DNA of 64,000 bases, from positions 3,633,501 through 3,697,500 of the forward strand of contig OZ014414.1 in assembly GCA_963965975.1 (NCBI GenBank), in the 5' to 3' direction. The DNA comes from Xestospongia bergquistia (Eukaryota > Porifera > Demospongiae > Haplosclerida > Petrosiidae). The notes under the pieces are model-generated. The model ran no database searches, was not told the DNA's origin, and was given only the letters and a program-made list of their open reading frames with translations. The translations under genes and the position numbers were made by a program. Every line of letters begins with the position of its first letter. Positions within the stretch are counted from its first letter, which is position 1. Of this stretch, positions 37,722-47,941 are shown in pieces.

Positions 37722-39582
37722 CTAATATAAGAGAAATAAATCTTCAAACTTCGATTTAAGCAAACAATGATAATAAAGATGACATAACATATTATACTGA
37801 TTAGACTTCTAAATTTCGTAGTTATAAATTATAGATATTTTATATTTCCAATTCTATTATAGCTAGAATATAGTCAGTTCCTATTGTCCAATTTGTACAA
37901 GTACATAACTCTGTGTACATGTACAATAGATAATATAGTAAAGAAAAAGGACACGACTTGTGGGTGTGGTTGCAATAGGGCATAAATTTATATGACTACC
38001 ATAAAAGTGGACGCATGTACAGTTGACTGGAATCATAATTTCAGTAACAATTACAAACATCATGTTTACAATAGTATTTGATTAATATTAATCACTTTTT
38101 ATTAAATCAATGGGTGTAATGTTGTGATAATTGTTGTGATAATAAGCCTCTAGTTTATCGATTATAATTTATATTAACACAGTTAATGTCAAAGTTATAG
38201 TGTCTTGTGGTTTGGAAGAGAAATCACTAAAACAACTTGGTACGGAAGCTGAAGGCAGACATCTGATTCCAATTCTATTTTTCATCTCTCAATGAAGTCT
38301 TAATGAACTAAAGCACAGAGAGCAAGCACTACATCTCTTAGAATGGAGTGAAGCGACATGTTTCCAGTTAAGGTGGGGGTATATGATTTTAGCTGTTAAA
38401 TATTTTATCAAAGAATAGAACATATATTTTGAATTGAGTTGTTTGGGAAAACTGCAAAATAGAATTGGATTTTTCCGGAAAACTCCAAAACAGAATATGA
38501 AAATACAAAATAGAATTGGATGTCTGTCTTCAGTTTCTGCAAGTTGGAAACCTTTACATGCTGTCCTAAAATATTGATAAGTGAGTATGAGAAGCATAAA
38601 CAAATATTTGTTGAGGATATTATCAGCAATGTTCCTGGCAGAGTTACTCATACAATAAACATTTCTCTAGTGACAATGGCAAAAATTCATATCCAGAAGT
38701 ACTTGGTATTAAGGAAAATATATGCACTAGGCTCCAAAATTATGGACCATCTTAGTATGTACTAAGGTACAAAGGGACATTCAGTATTAAATGATACATA
38801 GGTATACACTTGGCTCCTGAGAATCATCATGCCAGGATGTACTAAGTATCCAATAAAACTAGTATTTAGGACACATATGTACACTGTAAAAATTAATATG
38901 TTATTTTAACAGTTACTTTGTGCTTTACATGGGTGGATTACTATGAGTTTTTAAAATTTATGTGAATTACTCATTGTATAATATGTTATATAAAAGTACA
39001 ACATTCTGACAAATTACACAGTGATTAATTCCCAAGAATTCTATATTCCATAGTAATGCATCCAAAACTGTAAATCAGTTGTTAAAATTACATACTAATT
39101 TTTACAGTGCACTGGATTTATGAATTGACCATTCCAGGATATACTACAGTTATAGTATGAATGCTTAGCACTAAGGAATATGTATATCTTTTAGTTGGGA
39201 TAATATCAAGATATACCAGTGATACTTGGTATTAAGGAACATAAATATAGCCAGTATCAAGTTTAAGGATACTCAGTGTTGATATTAGTCCAGTCTTAGG
39301 AAATACTTAGTATCCTGTTATATATAGGAATGCTAGTAAATAAAATAAAACTGACAACGTGTGGTATAGTACTGGATAGCACTATATTTTAAACTAAAGA
39401 TCAGAACAAGTGAAGGAAAATTGTTTGCTTAAAAAGTAATTATAGGACTACCTGTATGCCAAGTAATTAAGTAACATATATACTCTTACATGAACAATTT
39501 TTTCTAATCTAAAACTAATAGTTTTATAGGACCTTTGTTATTACTATTGTTTACTATGATAATATAAAACTATCAGTTAGTA
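37722..39582. repeat. Duplicated intron flank of copy 2
   Basis: This is similar to the sequence upstream of copy 1, about 3240-4440. Shared words include TATAGATATTTTA, GTACAAGTACATAACTCT, TTTGTTGAGGA and CCAGGATGTACTAAGTATC. No exon is seen. It shows that the duplication unit included more than 1 kb of intron. Confidence 0.6.
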
Positions 39583-39985
39583 GAGTCAATTGCCAACATT
39601 CAGACAGATCAGTTATTCGGACGGCTGTATATCACAATTGATAATAGATAGGAAGTTGATTTTTTTGCAATTACTAGTGATATGTCTACTATGTTTGCAC
39701 ACAAAAGTTTGAATTGCAAAGATAAATTATAAAAAAGTTATTGACCTCAAACTATTGCTGTCCGTGAGCCGCAGTCTTCGGACGAATTCACCGTTCTTCG
39801 GACGCTCGTTGTATCGGCTAAAAAACAACCAGGAATTCAATTTCATTATCACGTATGAAAGGGTCAATCTTTCTTCTTGTCACTTTATCAGTGCATTGAA
39901 GTTCATTTCTTCTTCGACGAGTAAGCAAATCACAAATTCACCTTTGCACGTGATCAAAACCTGGACAGTTAATTAATAATTATTG
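39583..39985 (+). repeat. Left terminal inverted repeat
   Basis: Pairs with 47450-47854. It includes the distinctive CTTCGGACGAATTCACCGTTC segment and ends in TTAATTAATAATTATT. Confidence 0.85.
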
Positions 39986-40125
39986 ATTACCAATGAAAAG
40001 TTATTGACATCAATCTGTGAGCAGACATTTGCTTAAAACAACCAGGAATGGAACAAAGTCTAGCATTCATTCATTTTAATGCGATCAAAAATGGAACAGG
40101 TAATTTATTGTTGCAAAAAGCTGTT

Positions 40126-40665
40126 TTAACAATGACAATTTTTATAAAACCAAGTTTCAACATCACTGGCTGTCTTCTTTCTGAGCCCTACACAGGAAAA
40201 ATGAAACCAATTTTTGCAAGAGTCACAATTGATCATTGAGGAGTCAAAGGTTTCAGGCATCTTGCAATAACAGTACAATTTCAGGTTATAATGTGCCTTT
40301 TGTGGTCTTGGTAATGGTTCACATCTTTTCGTGGGAAATGGAGAAAATTTTCCAGCATCAAGACACTGTAGTAGATGATGTCGTAACTGCAACTGATTAA
40401 AATGGCATTCCTCTGGGTCATTACCATTGCATAATTCAACTGAATTTGCAATAGCAAACAGAGCACAGTCACAATAGCCTTCTTGCTGTTGCACAGAAAG
40501 TGTACTTATTTGCAATGTGTCCATTGAAGAAGTATATATCCTGGATATAAGATGCTGAGTAGACTGCTCCAGTTTAGGGTAAAGTTGCAGAGAATCCAAC
40601 ACAAGCACATGCCCAGGCTTAACAGAACAAGTACATATCCAGTGGTTTGACCCTAAAAATTCCAC
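40126..40665 (-). CDS. Ulp1-like cysteine protease plus PHD finger (terminal exon)
   Basis: The N-terminal part resembles Ulp1/C48-type SUMO proteases encoded by many metazoan transposons: GSNHWICTC supplies a His, VLVLDSLQ an Asp and GYCDCALFAIANSVELC the nucleophilic Cys with surrounding helix. The C-terminal 50 residues form a PHD-like zinc finger: LYCYC, INCDSC, WFHFSCVG and WFYKNC. The frame ends in a stop at 40126. The upstream boundary is intronic, and preceding microexons at 40920 onwards are on the same strand. It probably removes SUMO or ubiquitin-like tags, or reads chromatin, in support of its element. The protease core is shorter than a full C48 domain; the missing part should be in upstream exons. 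Confidence 0.65.
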   Translation of the reverse strand: MEFLGSNHWICTCSVKPGHVLVLDSLQLYPKLEQSTQHLISRIYTSSMDTLQISTLSVQQQEGYCDCALFAIANSVELCNGNDPEECHFNQLQLRHHLLQCLDAGKFSPFPTKRCEPLPRPQKAHYNLKLYCYCKMPETFDSSMINCDSCKNWFHFSCVGLRKKTASDVETWFYKNCHC

Positions 40666-40919
40666 AATACATTAAAACAAAATAAACAACTGTACCTACA
40701 AACAGGATTTGAATTACAAGGTAGTCAACAATTTCAATATCATTTTGAGTAAGAGTACTCTGGAAGCCAGAAATATGTGGATGTAAAACTTTTGATTAAT
40801 ACACACACAAACACACTTTACCTCCTGAAAAATTGGTAGATTTTTCACTAGGAAAACTCAAATCTATGACTACTATTATGACAATTGCTAAGGTGTTATA
40901 TGTAAGTAGAATGACACAC

Positions 40920-41837
40920 CTTCCTTATCTTTTGATCCACCTCTTTGTGACTCTTCTGTTTTCCTTGACAAATACTGCACTGATTCCTCGACTATATTAA
41001 ATATTTCAGTAACATAGATAGCGTACCTCTCTTCTTACTCATTCCTCGTCTTGTTGTCTTTAAGTCTCCTTCATTCTCTGACAAATGTTGTTCCTCGACT
41101 ACATGTATAATAAAATTAATATAAAATCAAATTACAGTAATATATACATAGCGTACTTCTCTTCCTACTCATTCCTCATCTTGTTTTCTTTAAGTCTCCT
41201 TCATTCTCTGACAAAGGTTGCTCCTCAACTACATGTATAATAAATATAAAATCAAATTACAGTAACATAGATAGTGTACCTCTCTTCCTACTCATTCCTT
41301 GTCTTGTTGTCTTTAAGTCTCCTTCATTCTCTGACAAAGGTTGCTCCTCCACTACATGTATAATAAATATAAAATCAAATTACAGTAACATAGATAGCGT
41401 ACCTCTCTTCCTATTCATTCCTTGTGTTTTGTCTTTAAATCTCCTTCATTCTCTGACAAAGGTTGCTCCTCGACTACATGTATAATAAATATAAAATCAA
41501 ATTAAAGTAATATATAGATAGCATACCTCTCTTCCTACTCATTCCTCATCGTGTTGTCTTTAAGTCTCCTTCATTCTCTGACAAAGGTTGCTCCTCAACT
41601 ACATGTATAATAAATATAAAATCAAATTACAGTAACATAGATAGCGTACCTCTCTTCCTACTCATTCCTTGTCTTGTTGTTTTTAAGTCTCCTTCATTCT
41701 CTGACAAAGGTTGCTCCTCAACTACATGTATAATAAATATAAAATCTAATTACAGTAATATATAGATAGCGTACCTCTCTTCCTACGTCCTCAAGTAATG
41801 GACAGTTCATTCTCAGACAATGACAATTCTGTCTCAT
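40920..41837 (-). CDS. Array of tandemly duplicated 72-nt microexons
   Basis: Eight exon-like units lie on the minus strand at 40920-40991, 41027-41098, 41157-41228, 41280-41351, 41403-41473, 41527-41598, 41650-41721 and 41775-41837. Most are exactly 72 nt, with an acceptor ending ACATGTAG and a donor AGAG|GTACGC. They begin and end in phase 1, so any number can be joined in frame. The six central ones encode near-identical 24-residue polar repeats (EEQPLSENEGDLKTTR, then GMSRKR). The first is divergent (EESVQYLSRKTEES). One unit is 71 nt and would shift the frame; the last, 63 nt, has an in-frame TGA. The unit period is about 122-128 bp including intron. The array sits between the charged exon and the Ulp1/PHD exon. 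Confidence 0.6.
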
Positions 41838-41879
41838 CTAATAAAAATAGAAATAATACATAAGCACATTATTTAGTAC

Positions 41880-42074
41880 CATCATGGCTCTCCCATCCAA
41901 TATCTGATTGGATGAAATCATCATTTTCTTCCAGGTGAACACACTGTTTACGAGATTTCCCTGTCTTCTTTTTCCTTTCACGAAGACGCTTCTTCTCTTC
42001 CTTTTGTCTAGCTTCTTCTCATTTCTTTTCTTCCTTCTCTTTCATCATCCGAATGCTGTCTTGACTAGTAAGAA
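41880..42074 (-). pseudogene. Charged C-terminal exon of pogo-type transposase
   Basis: A 195-nt exon runs from acceptor TTACAG at 42075 to donor GATG|GTACTA. It encodes a Lys/Glu/Arg-rich segment (MMKEKEEKK, then RQKEEKKRLRERKKK) like the basic coiled tail of pogo/Tigger transposases. It ends in phase 1, compatible with the microexons. One in-frame TGA follows EEKK. Confidence 0.5.
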
Positions 42075-42222
42075 CTGTAATTTGATTTTATATTTATTAT
42101 ACATGTAGTCGAGGAGCAACCTTTGTCTGAGAATGAAGAAGATTTAAAGACAACAAGACGAGGAATGAGTAGGAAGAGAGGTACATTATCTATGTTACTG
42201 TAATTTGATTTTATATTTATTA
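42075..42222. repeat. Inverted copy of the microexon unit
   Basis: The same unit as in the 40.9-41.8 kb array but in reverse orientation (GTCGAGGAGCAACCTTTGTC on the plus strand). It continues at 46230-46350 on the other side of the LTR element, showing that the retrotransposon inserted within this inverted unit. Confidence 0.7.
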
Positions 42223-42227
42223 TACAT

Positions 42228-42350
42228 TGTGAAGGATTAGATAGAAGAGGTATGGTGCTACGCAAGCACAGCTAGTCACCAAGTTGACAGGGTAATTTTA
42301 GGGTAATTTTAGTATCACAAAAAAGACTAATTTATTACAAAAAGAGTAGA
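42228..42350 (-). repeat. Truncated 3' LTR (R/U5 end only)
   Basis: Matches the last about 123 bp of the 5' LTR on the minus strand, with a short duplication of GGGTAATTTTA. U3 and the polypurine tract are lost; the remaining piece is joined directly to coding sequence near 42350. Confidence 0.8.
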
Positions 42351-43423
42351 GTTGGATGGTCGTCGCCATTTTCGTCTGTTTGACTTAAAACTGCGCCGAT
42401 TCCACGATCAGAAGCATCAGTTTGTAAAATAAATACTCGGGAAAAATTAGGAGCTTTCAATACTGGGTCAGAACATAATAATCTTTTCAGTTCAACAAAG
42501 ACTTTCTCGCACTGAGCGGTCCATACTATCTTATTGGGTGCAAACTTCCTCGTGAGATCAGAGAGTACCAATGAGACAGTACCATATCCCGGGATAAATT
42601 TTCGATAGTATCTTGTAAGGCCTAGGAAGGCTCTTACATCTGTCTTCGAGCCTGGTGTTGGAAATGCTTGCACTGCCTCCACCTTAGTAGTTTTAGGGCG
42701 AACCAAACCATTACCCACAACATTTCCCAAATAAGTGCATTGATGCACCGCAAAGTGGCACTTACTCGGCTTGGCTGTGAGTCCAGCTCTACGTAAATGT
42801 TTAAAAATTTTGATTAGGTGGATGAGATGGTCTTCCCATGATCCACTAAAAACAACTAAGTCGTCCAGATAAGCTGCTGCGAATGCACCACAACCATCAA
42901 CAAGGTAATCCATCATCCTTTGAAACGTTGCTGGGGCACCCTGTAACCCAAATGGCATCACATTAAACTGATACAGGCCAAATGGTGTATTAAATGCAGT
43001 CTTGGGACGATCTCTTTCAGAAACTGGAACCTGCCAGTATCCATGAGTCAGATCAAATATACTGATATATTTACTCTGTCCTAATCCATCAATTAGCTGG
43101 TCAATCCTCGCATCGGATACGCGTCAGACTGTGACACAGAGTTTAATTTTCGGTAGTCCACACAGAGTCGTAGCAAGCCATCCTTTTTGTTAACAATAAC
43201 AATTTTTGTTAACAATAACAATTGGGGACGCCCACTTACTTAATGAATGTTCAATAATACCACCTGCTAGCATCTGCTGCAGTTCTGCCCTTACCGCATC
43301 TCGGTAGGCATGTGGTAGGCATGTGGTAGTCTTCCATACAACAGTTTGAATGGTGAGAACCCAGTTGATGCTTGTGGGACTTCTCGATAGACAAATAAAA
43401 TGTAGGGGATCAATTTGTCCCAA
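42335..43423 (-). pseudogene. Reverse transcriptase / RNase H region of pol
   Basis: The start (YRDAVRAELQQMLAGGIIEHS, SPIVIVNKN) is followed by a tandem duplication of about 18 bp at 43190-43225 that stops the frame. The main block has MPFGLQGAPATFQRMMD and the catalytic AYLDDLVVFS, then TAKPSKCHFA, VRAFLGLTRYYRKFIP and LQTDASDRGIGAVLSQ (start of RNase H). It ends at the junction with the truncated LTR, so most of RNase H is missing. Confidence 0.8.
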
Positions 43424-44339
43424 TCTCTCCCTTCCTTTGTAGCCACTTTACACAGGATTGCCTTCAGTGTTTGGTTGAAATGCTCCACTAGGCCATCAGT
43501 TTGTGGATGGTATGGAGTGGTGCATATTGGGTGGATATGGAGTAGTTGGTACAATTCAGCAAGCAATTGTGAGGTAAAGTTACTACCTTGATCCGTCAGG
43601 ATCTCCTGAGGCACCCCAACTCTGGCAAATACTTGGACTAATTCTTCCGTTATGCGTTCCGCGTCAATACGCTTCAGTGGTATAGCCTCCGGTTAGCGAG
43701 TAGCGTAATCGCAGATGACTAATATAAATCGATTCTCCTGCTCTTGGGTAGTGGTCCAATAATATCCATTGCAATTCTCTTAAAAGGTTCTCCCACAATT
43801 GGAAGGGGTATCAGTGGCGCACGTTGTACTCCCTTGTTATTTGATTTCTGACATTGCAGACAACACTTGCAATATTCTTCCACATCCTTGTAGAGAGTAG
43901 GCCAATAGAATCTTTGTAGGATTCTACATCTCGTCTTCTCCTTACCCATATGACCAGCAAAAGGAATCTCATGGGCTAACTCCATTACATTCCTCCTACA
44001 TGCCTTTGGAAGAACCAACTGCTCGACATCCATCTCTCCATTGTCTCTGCCTGGTGGTGTCCACCTTCTATGAAGGAGTCCATCACGACAATAGAATTTA
44101 GACGTCGTGAGACTGGGTGATCTATCAGCATTCTTACGAATACTTAGTAACGACCCGTCCTGCTCTTGCAACTCCTTTAATGTTGCTGCAGACAATTCCA
44201 GTACATGTTTATCTGATTTCTCTTCATCTTGTTCCCAATATTGTTGACGGAGCTTTCTTTTAGCTCCTCTCGTCAACTTAACTTTCTTCTTTCCTGGAAC
44301 GAAAATATCATTATCAAAACTGTTACCTAGGTTTATCAT
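43291..44339 (-). pseudogene. Integrase region of pol (upstream of RT)
   Basis: The N-terminal H2C2 zinc-binding segment is present (HEIPFAGHMGKEKTR, YCKCCLQCQKSN), with GPLIPLP-like linker and AMDIIGPLP providing the first core Asp. After a shift near 43700, EILTDQGSNFTS gives the second Asp, then TTPYHPQTDGLVEHFNQTLK gives the Glu. The chain stops after LLYGRLPHAY, where it is fused by deletion to the RT N-terminus. It normally integrates the cDNA. Confidence 0.8.
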
Positions 44340-44444
44340 CTCTTCTTCTGAGTCTTCTCCAGTTGACTCTACTGAGATTGGCAGTACTCCAGACTCTGCT
44401 TCCTTCTCGGCTATAACAGACTCTTCCTCTCTCTGTTGGCGAGC

Positions 44445-44834
44445 TCAAGTGAGAGTCATTACTACCAGAGCATCCACTTGTGCTTTCCCCAATGCTGTCT
44501 CTCCGAGCAAATGGGTCAACTCTGGAACATCAGTCCCTAAGAGAACATCGACTGGTAACGTCTTCGATACAGCCGCCTCAATGCTGATTGGATGTCCATC
44601 TACTTTGAGTTCAATCTCCGCAGGGGGATATAGAACTGTGTCTCCATGAGCACACCTAATAGTTACTGCATCTCCCTCCGCAATCTTGTCCTGTGGTACA
44701 AGGTCCTTGTGCACCATGGTTTGTGAACAACCAGTGTCCAGCACAACCTTTTCGACCCTCCTTCCCTTTATTAGACCAGATTTGTAGACATCTCTTTTGA
44801 CAAGTCTTCTCCCAGCTGGCCTTACGTGGCTCAA
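44445..44834 (-). CDS. Retroviral-type aspartic protease region of pol
   Basis: VVLDTGCSQTMV contains the DTG catalytic triplet, followed by flap-like sequence and VDVLLGTDVPEL, the usual hydrophobic-LLG end of retropepsins. It would cleave the Gag-Pol polyprotein. The open frame continues from the zinc knuckle in gag. It ends at 44445, before the integrase frame. Confidence 0.75.
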   Translation of the reverse strand: MSHVRPAGRRLVKRDVYKSGLIKGRRVEKVVLDTGCSQTMVHKDLVPQDKIAEGDAVTIRCAHGDTVLYPPAEIELKVDGHPISIEAAVSKTLPVDVLLGTDVPELTHLLGETALGKAQVDALVVMTLT

Positions 44835-44839
44835 ACCAC

Positions 44840-45729
44840 AGAATAATGCCGCCGATGGGCATTTTAACCCAACGTGGCCCCTCTGTCCACAATTATAACA
44901 TCTGATAAGATTTTTACCTGTCTTATCCTTATTCTTTTGTGGGGTCTCAGCTGCTCCTCTGTCTTACGTCCTTTCCGGCAGTCCTTCGCCAGATGACCTG
45001 GTTGCCCTGGCAACGGCGTGGTCCGTCATTCCTCCTGTCCAGGTCCGACTCACGTTTCCTGAACTGTTCATACTCGTCAGCAAGCTCTCCTGCCTTCAGA
45101 CATGTCGTGGGTTTCTTCTCACTAACCCACATCTCTTGGAACAGCATTCAAGAACTGCTCCAGACGAATCACTTCAGCCATCTCTTCAACTGTGTGACAC
45201 TCCCGTATCCACTTTGCTTGAAGCTCACCTATTCTCACGGCTAATTCTCTGTTCGTCTCATCACTCCTACAAACAGTTGCCCGAAATTTCCGGCGATACG
45301 CTTCAATGTGAAGATCGTATCTCATAAAGATGGCTGTCTCAATTGACTCGTAACTCCCAGCGTTGTCGGCATAGCTGCAAATGCCCACTGAGCCTTTCCC
45401 GTCAATTGTGGTGCCAGATACTGTGGCCAACGCTCCTCTTCTATTTGATGAGCCCTCATGATACTCTCAAACGTCATCAAATACGCTTCGATGTCATCCT
45501 TCTCCTTTAGGGGGACCAATTTTACTTCTAGACCTCCTGATGTCCTCGACGATGTTGTTTGAGTCCCTCTAACAATCTGCACTAACGATTCCATTTGCTC
45601 CTTCATCATATCCATCTGCGTTTGGACTTCCTTTTCTCTCTGAGCATGCTCGACAGCAATTTCTTCCTCATGTTTACGCTGATCGTCCATTAACGTCTGT
45701 AAAATCTTCTCAAAACTTTCAGCCGACAT
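44840..45729 (-). pseudogene. gag: coiled coil, SCAN-like domain, zinc knuckle
   Basis: It begins MSAESFEKILQTLM, with a Glu/Gln-rich coiled-coil segment. It continues into a SCAN-like capsid region (YLAPQLTGKAQWAF, YDLHIEAYRRKFR, LEQFLNAVPRDV, KPTTCLKAGELADEYEQFRK). A CCHC zinc knuckle, CYNCGQRGHVGLKC, lies near 44855-44905. The frame changes near 45365 and again near 45125, so no intact protein is made. The SCAN-like capsid fold is characteristic of Gmr1-type elements, from which vertebrate SCAN domains are thought to derive. Confidence 0.75.
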
Positions 45730-45820
45730 TTCTTTATGTTGCCTATAGCTACGTCCCGAGCGAGTTGTGATATAACCTGTAAATAAGCGTGGAAAGTCAA
45801 ATGTTTGTTCAATGATCGAG

Positions 45821-45838
45821 ATCCCACCGCTGCCACCA
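45821..45838 (-). promoter_or_regulatory. tRNA primer-binding site, probably tRNA-Leu
   Basis: Two bases inside the 5' LTR, the minus strand reads TGGTGGCAGCGGTGGGAT. This 18-base stretch is the complement of a 3' end ATCCCACCGCTGCCA plus CCA, which from memory matches animal tRNA-Leu. It would prime minus-strand DNA synthesis. Confidence 0.7.
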
Positions 45839-45840
45839 AA

Positions 45841-46224
45841 TGTGAAGGATTAGATAGAAGAGGTATGGTGCTACACAAGCACAGCTAGTCACCAAGTTGA
45901 CAGGGTAATTTTAATATCACAAAAAAGACTAATTTATTACAAAAAAAGCAGAGTTTAAATAGTGTACAAAACAAAGAACAGTGTAAATGAAAAAGCATCA
46001 CTAGTGAAACTAGCGCTAAGAAATATATATCAACACACTTAACATAAATTACAAGAACAATAGAGGTGCAAGTATAACATCTATTAACAACAATTGCTAA
46101 TCAATGACACAATAGAGGTGTAAGTAACAGTTATTAACACTAATCCAAATAAATGATAACTAAAATAATATACTAAACACTTATCACACACAATAACAAC
46201 TAACACATCGATGAGTCCATCACA
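45841..46224 (-). repeat. 5' LTR (384 bp)
   Basis: On the minus strand it starts TGTGATGG and ends CCTTCACA, the normal TG...CA form with 8-bp terminal inverted repeats. AATAAA-like signals and A+T-rich sequence are inside. Confidence 0.85.
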
Positions 46225-46229
46225 TACAT

Positions 46230-46350
46230 GTAGTCAAGGAGCAACCTTTGTCAGAGAATGAAGGAGGAGACTTAAAGACTACAAGACGTGGAAGAAGAAT
46301 GAAGGAGACTTAAAGACAACAAGACGAGGAATGAGTAGGAAGAGAGGTAC
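46230..46350. repeat. Inverted microexon unit, second half
   Basis: Continues the unit broken by the LTR element at 42222. It includes a partial internal duplication of the GAAGGAGACTTAAAGAC word. Confidence 0.65.
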
Positions 46351-46373
46351 ATTACTGTAGTTTAGAGGTATAC

Positions 46374-46965
46374 CTGTTTCATCACAATTGAAGACGTGTA
46401 CCAGTTTATCAAAAATATCATGCTTCTTTAAAGTCTCCTCTAATGTGTCGAAATATCTGTTTAAAACATCAGAATCACTTGCAGCTGCTCTTGCATGTGA
46501 TAACGGTATAGGAGTCTTAAGTGCCTAGTAAGGATGACGTTGATGAAACCTTTCAAAGCACTCACTTGAAACTGAAACTTGCAAGCCTTTAGAAGTGAGA
46601 ATCCTTTCCACCAATGACAGAACTTGCTTTCTGGTGTGTGGGTATCCTAACGTTGCCACTTGTACAAGGAAACTTGTCAATTCTTCCTCTTCCTCGAATG
46701 ATAAGTAAGGACTAGGACCAGGGCGACTTTGAAAGCCCACCTTTCCAGAGACTCTATTGCGAAGTGACAATCGAGGCACAGAATATTTATCTACTGCTAC
46801 TCTAATTGACACTCCTTCTTCAACAGCCTTAAACTCCTCGAGGACCATGTGATGTTGGTTTAGAACGTGAATGTGAAGAACAAGAGTTGAATTTACTTTT
46901 AACAATCCTTTGGACAAGGTGAGGATAGGAAGACATCTAAAAAGATAGATTGACAATGCTGTCAA
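46374..46965 (-). pseudogene. pogo-type transposase, N-terminal exon
   Basis: It encodes a psq/CENP-B-type DNA-binding helix-turn-helix: FKAVEEGVSIRVAVDKYSVPR, then RVSGKVG, then GPSPYLSFEEEEELTSFLVQ and GYPHTRKQVLSLV. FERFHQRHP follows, then after one TAG at 46525-46527 the frame continues in PLSHARAAASDSDVLNRYFDTL and VFNCDETG, where the Asp is the first DDE catalytic residue. Beyond the last block the sequence changes to the inverted microexon unit, so the DDE core is lost. In an intact relative this protein would cut at the element's TIRs. Confidence 0.75.
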
Positions 46966-47449
46966 ATCATACTTCTAACATAATTATATATATAGGGCGT
47001 TTTCACATGTGTAAAAAGAGGCATGGACAACTGCCATTTTGGTGTACATGTTTGTATGCAAATCAGTGGTGAATGATGGCAAATGCTTGTGATTTCACAA
47101 ACCCACGTGACAGTTGAGGCATTTAATTGTGCTCCATGATAGCAAAAACATAGGCGACAATCATTCTAGTGTTGATAGCAAGTAACAGAACTAAACAGCT
47201 CCCACTTATTGTCCTGCCCTCAAAAATGGCGGTCGACCACGCCCCTTTTTCGCATCTACAATCAAAAGCTGGTCTGCTTTCTATTCTGTGTGCCCCACCC
47301 ATTAATTTTCTTGGCTATGCCGATGGTAATACAAATAACAAAATGTTCAGTTAGCTCTCTTCACACCTTTTTCTCAATTTCAAATCTTTTAACACCACCT
47401 GCCAATCTGCTCTGCCACCTGTACTCACACTGTCACGTCCCACTGGTTA

Positions 47450-47854
47450 TTAATAATTATTAATTAACTGTCCAGGTTTTGATCACGTGCAAAGGTGACT
47501 TTGTGATTTGCTTACTCATCGAAGAAGAAATGAACTTCAATCCACTGATAAAGGTGACAAGAAGAAAGATTGACCCTTTCATACGTGATAATGAAATTGA
47601 ATTCCTGGTTGTTTTTAGGCTGATACAACGACCGTCCGAAGAACGGTGAATTCGTCCGAAGACTGCGGCTCACGGACAGCAATAGTTTGAGGTCAATAAC
47701 TTTTTTATAATTTATCTTTGCAATTCAAACTTTTGTGTGCAAACAAAGTAGACATATCACTAGTAATTGCAAAAAAATCAACTTCCTATCTATTATCAAT
47801 TGTGATATACAGCCGTCCCAATAACTGATCCGTCTGAATGTTGGCAATTGACTC
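47450..47854 (-). repeat. Right terminal inverted repeat
   Basis: Reverse complement of 39583-39985 with scattered differences. Ends GGCAATTGACTC next to TA. Confidence 0.85.
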
Positions 47855-47941
47855 TACTGGGATGAAGCTATAATTATAATACTTTAGTAAATGTCCAGTG
47901 TAACAGTTAACATAATGTATTGACATGTTATATAAAAATTA

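Larger units (their letters stand above)
42228..46224 (-). mobile_element. Gmr1-like Ty3/gypsy LTR retrotransposon, defective
   Basis: The minus-strand order is LTR, tRNA primer site, gag with SCAN-like domain and zinc knuckle, protease, integrase, reverse transcriptase, then a truncated LTR. Integrase before RT, with a SCAN-like gag, is the hallmark of the Gmr1 group of gypsy elements (established knowledge). TACAT flanks both ends (42223-42227 and 46225-46229), a perfect 5-bp target-site duplication. Internal deletions at the INT/RT junction and at RNase H/3' LTR, plus several frameshifts, make it inactive. Confidence 0.88.
39583..47854. mobile_element. TIR element with pogo transposase, Ulp1/PHD exon and microexon array
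   Basis: Both ends carry about 400 bp of near-identical inverted sequence starting GAGTCAATTGCCAACATTCA. TA flanks each end (39581-39582 and 47855-47856), as in Tc1/mariner-pogo insertions. Inside, on the minus strand, are an N-terminal pogo-type transposase exon (46.4-47 kb), a charged exon, a microexon array and a Ulp1-like/PHD exon. A 4-kb LTR retrotransposon is nested inside; without it the element is about 4.3 kb. The DDE catalytic core is not present, so this copy is not autonomous. Confidence 0.75.

Noticed and set aside
38289..38765. Overlapping ORFs of 70-120 codons on both strands
   Set aside because: They fall in the duplicated intron flank of copy 2; the homologous region near 3.8 kb does not keep them open.
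44449..45327. Plus-strand ORFs across the LTR retrotransposon
   Set aside because: Antisense shadows of gag and protease coding sequence.
43719..45729. Endogenous virus with an envelope gene
   Set aside because: No env-like frame; domain order and SCAN-like gag fit a Gmr1-type LTR retrotransposon.
47169..47463. ORFs between pogo exon and right TIR
   Set aside because: Frames overlap each other in different phases and run into the TIR; no protein family is recognised.
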